This document shows positions 62,165 through 64,000 of a stretch of 64,000 nucleotides of DNA, piece after piece. This DNA is from Anoxybacteroides rupiense (GTDB lineage: Bacteria; Bacillota; Bacilli; Bacillales; Anoxybacillaceae). The number at the start of each line of letters is the position of its first letter. The first letter of the stretch is position 1. The notes below the pieces were generated by a model, which worked only from the letters and a program-made list of their open reading frames with translations, searched no databases and was not told where the DNA came from. The stretch is from positions 172,749 to 236,748 of the forward strand of contig NZ_JACIDF010000006.1 of the NCBI RefSeq assembly GCF_014196195.1. The letters are read 5' to 3'. The translations under genes and the position numbers were made by a program.

Positions 62165-63031
62165 ATGAGTATAGCTGCTCTTCAAGATTTTCTTTATATT
62201 ATGTTTGAATTGACTCTTTTGTTTTTTAGTATTTCATTCATCATTAACTTTTTAGAAGGCTATATCCCTTATGCCAAAATGACATATTTCTTAACAAAGC
62301 ATCACCCATTATTAGGAGCAGGGATTGCTATAGCATTTGCTTTTATTACGCCGTTTTGCTCCTGTTCAACGATACCGGTTGTTGTATCACTTCTAAATCA
62401 GCAAGTCCGTTTTGGGATTGTAATGGTATTTCTATTTGCTTCGCCTGTGCTAGACCCAACCATATTAACCCTCATGGCGACGATACTTGGAGTAAAAGTA
62501 GCGCTTGCTTATACGATAATCACCGCTATCATGTCCATTCTCATTGGTTTTGCACTTGAAAAATTCCGATTCGAACATCAAGTGAAACAGGTCATTGTGA
62601 AAGGAGAAATGCGCCTTGGCAAAAAGCGCAACATAAAAGAAGCTCTTCAAGAGACGTTTCAGCTCATGAAAAACGTTTATCCATATTTACTTGTTGGCGC
62701 AGGCATTGGGGCCATAATTCATGGAGTGGTGCCGTCCGAATGGATTTCGACCTATATGGGAGGTGATAAATGGTGGCTTGTTCCGCTGGCAGCAATCATC
62801 GGAATTCCATTGTATATTCGTCTTTCCACAATGATTCCTATTTCACAAATGTTGCTCGCCAAAGGGATGGCATTGGGACCTATCATGGCGTTGATGATTA
62901 GTTCAGCCGGTGCAAGCTTGCCAGAGATTACATTATTGCACAGCATCTTTAACAAGAAGCTTATTGCTGCGTTTATCGGTTCTGTCATAACAATGGCCAC
63001 ATTATCAGGATGGTTATTTTATGTGATATAA
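62165..63031 (+). CDS. ArsP/DUF318-type permease
   Basis: 288 aa from ATG 62165 (GGGGGATT upstream; a TTG six bases earlier is possible). Seen: eight to ten hydrophobic helices; the metalloid-transport motif TPFCSCSTIPV (about residues 60-70) with its Cys pair, FLFASPVLDPTI, a cytosolic Lys-rich loop (about 140-165), GVVPSEWIS, IRLSTMIPI and SAGASLPEITLL. Known: ArsP members export trivalent organoarsenicals; others in DUF318 are of unknown use. Place in the arsenic island supports the former. Confidence 0.88.
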   Translation: MSIAALQDFLYIMFELTLLFFSISFIINFLEGYIPYAKMTYFLTKHHPLLGAGIAIAFAFITPFCSCSTIPVVVSLLNQQVRFGIVMVFLFASPVLDPTILTLMATILGVKVALAYTIITAIMSILIGFALEKFRFEHQVKQVIVKGEMRLGKKRNIKEALQETFQLMKNVYPYLLVGAGIGAIIHGVVPSEWISTYMGGDKWWLVPLAAIIGIPLYIRLSTMIPISQMLLAKGMALGPIMALMISSAGASLPEITLLHSIFNKKLIAAFIGSVITMATLSGWLFYVI

Positions 63032-63044
63032 GGAGGTATTTTAG

Positions 63045-63203
63045 ATGAACATGTTGAAAGTTCTATTTGGCAAATCCGAAGAAAGCAAAGGTTGTTGCGA
63101 TATCCAAATTGTTGAAGTGAAAGAAACGGAGAAAAATTTGGACAAAAACAAGCAGATGGATCGGGAATGTTGCTCTCCTGCATCTAGCTGTGAGAGCTGC
63201 TAA
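63045..63203 (+). CDS. Cys-rich 52-aa protein
   Basis: Frame too short for ordinary prediction. ATG 63045 lies 8 bp after AGGAGG and 13 bp after the permease stop, so it is surely translated with it. Seen: basic N-terminus MNMLKVLFGKSEE, Cys17-Cys18 (KGCCDI), a Lys/Glu helix, then Cys43-Cys44 (RECCSP), Cys49 and Cys52 (SSCESC): six Cys in two clusters. No known domain. It could act as a metalloid-binding carrier handing As(III) or an organoarsenical to the permease; this is inference. Confidence 0.75.
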   Translation: MNMLKVLFGKSEESKGCCDIQIVEVKETEKNLDKNKQMDRECCSPASSCESC

Positions 63204-63470
63204 TAGGACAAAAAAGCATTCGAGCAACTCGACTTGAAAATCACCTGAAGAAAATATCAGGAGAGTCGAATGGATAGATTTAGAGTGTGCCATGTCATCC
63301 AGAAGGAATAATACAAAACAGATAGAGCCATGGTAGGTAAGATTTACAGGAGCTAATGTAAAAGAGATCCTTCTTTTTTATCTACATCGCTTATTTAAAA
63401 TATAGAACTATGTGCTAAATAATAAAAAAACAACTAGCCAAACACCAACTATTAGAAATGGGGGAGTTAC
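63204..63470. other. Gap between the arsenic island and broken SLH gene
   Basis: Holds an imperfect CATTCGA / TCGAATG pairing (63218-63272) that may end the arsenic transcript. No gene is supported. Confidence 0.35.
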
Positions 63471-63906
63471 ATAAAAAAATAGTTCCTGTGATTTGTGGGT
63501 TAAGTCTTATAGTGGGAAAATATTCAGCAGCCTACACGTGTTGAAGCCGCTCAAATCAAGGCATTTAACGACGTGAATTCGGCTTATTGGGCTTTTGAGG
63601 AAATTCAATATCTGTTGAATCAAGGGATTGCAGAAGTCCTAAAGGGAAACAGCCATTGTCCAAATGAGAATATTACACGGGCAAAAGCCGCTAGAATGCT
63701 CGTTAAAGCCTTAAAACTAAATATCAACAATCCCGAAGTATAAGGATGTTCATTTCCCTGATATGGCTAAAGACCATCCGGATTATGATTATATCAAAGC
63801 GGCCGTTAACGAAGGAATTTTCAAAGGGGATGATAGCGGCAAATTCGGTCCGGATAAACCATTAACTCGCGCGCAAATGGCCAAAGTGCTTGTAGAGGCC
63901 TTTCAT
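63471..63906 (+). pseudogene. SLH-domain surface protein, frameshifted and truncated
   Basis: A GGGGGAG ribosome site is followed by ATA where a start ATG is expected, then a signal-like stretch KKIVPVICGLSLIVG that runs to TGA. A second frame gives an SLH motif (FNDVNSAYWAFEEIQYLLNQGI, NITRAKAARMLVKAL) to TAA near 63740. A third gives another SLH motif (KDVHFPDMAKDHPDYDYIKAAV, PLTRAQMAKVLVEAF). The gene is then cut at 63906 by an IS-type end. SLH domains anchor proteins to wall polysaccharide. At least two shifts, a lost start and an insertion make it dead. Confidence 0.8.
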
Positions 63907-64000
63907 GTGAACTACTCACCACTTAGCTAAAGCTTGAAGTGGGAGCTTCTCAGTTCCACGACGAAAGCCGCCTTTCGTCTCCCTGAGCGTGACTTCGGGT
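63907..64000 (-). mobile_element. IS200/IS605-family right end (element continues beyond window)
   Basis: On the minus strand this reads ...CGAAAGGCGGCTTTCG...GAGAAGCTCCCACTTC...GAAGTGG-like foldback...GTTCAC, the usual end of a TnpB-bearing element, where the transcribed RNA scaffold overlaps the right end. The tnpB gene should lie to the right on the minus strand. It joins SLH coding sequence at TTTCAT/GTGAAC. Confidence 0.65.

Overview
The window looks like chromosomal DNA of a Bacillaceae member (Bacillus/Geobacillus-type Firmicute). The basis is low-to-moderate G+C, strong GGAGG-type ribosome binding sites with frequent TTG/GTG starts, and gene types typical of that family: a YhcN-like spore lipoprotein, MhqN/MhqP, topoisomerase III, Trx-type ArsC, a Vga-type ABC-F protein and a YvgK-like molybdate regulator. 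The genus cannot be fixed from the sequence. No rRNA, tRNA, CRISPR array or replication origin was seen.

Layout. 1-6.2 kb: end of an EamA permease, an SDR oxidoreductase, topB, a YhcN-like lipoprotein and an mhqN-mhqP quinone-stress pair. 6.3-10.5 kb: an FUSC/ArAE-like membrane protein and two convergent MFS exporters. 11.2-14.8 kb: a secreted sugar dehydrogenase-like lipoprotein, a frameshifted VanX-type dipeptidase, an LD-carboxypeptidase and a Nudix hydrolase. 15.7-22.8 kb: a probable organosulfur-use cluster with a NlpA/MetQ-type binding protein divergent from two tandem HpaB-type flavin monooxygenases, SsuD, an SfnG-like enzyme and a hydrolase. 24-29.9 kb: a PTS island with an MtlR-like PRD regulator carrying EIIB- and EIIA-like domains, ascorbate-type IIB and IIC, and a split transketolase. 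30-35 kb: GNAT, an AtoE-type transporter, an N-truncated MocR-like protein and mntH.

35.7-39.7 kb: a coiled-coil protein, a Vga-type ABC-F gene behind a long leader with attenuator features, a decayed isochorismatase, an AhpD-like protein and an Lrp/AsnC regulator. 40-46 kb: a split molybdate locus (modB and an ATPase on the minus strand, a YvgK-like regulator and modA on the plus strand) next to a molybdopterin oxidoreductase. 46.6-52.3 kb: a glycosyltransferase, a two-domain GNAT, an orphan protein and katG. 52.6-58.2 kb: an efflux module (MFS-TetR, MMPL divergent from TetR, DUF2200) bracketed by two near-identical hairpin repeats. 59.6-63.2 kb: an arsenic island (arsR-acr3-arsC, a MarR regulator, an ArsP-like permease and a 52-aa Cys-rich protein). 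The right edge holds a broken SLH gene cut by an IS200/IS605-type right end.

Common threads are stress and toxin defence (quinones, oxidants, arsenic, antibiotics, efflux) and scavenging (sulfur, molybdate, manganese, a PTS sugar). Several genes are broken: the VanX-like dipeptidase, YiaA/B, isochorismatase, anti-sigma C-terminal domain, MocR and SLH genes. Three dispersed IS200/IS605-like right-end relics show past mobile-element activity. The most notable observations are an apparent internal start that would release a free EIIA from the PTS regulator, the attenuator-type leader of the Vga-like gene, the efflux module between covarying hairpin repeats, a shared operator in the arsenic island, and the unannotated Cys-rich small protein.
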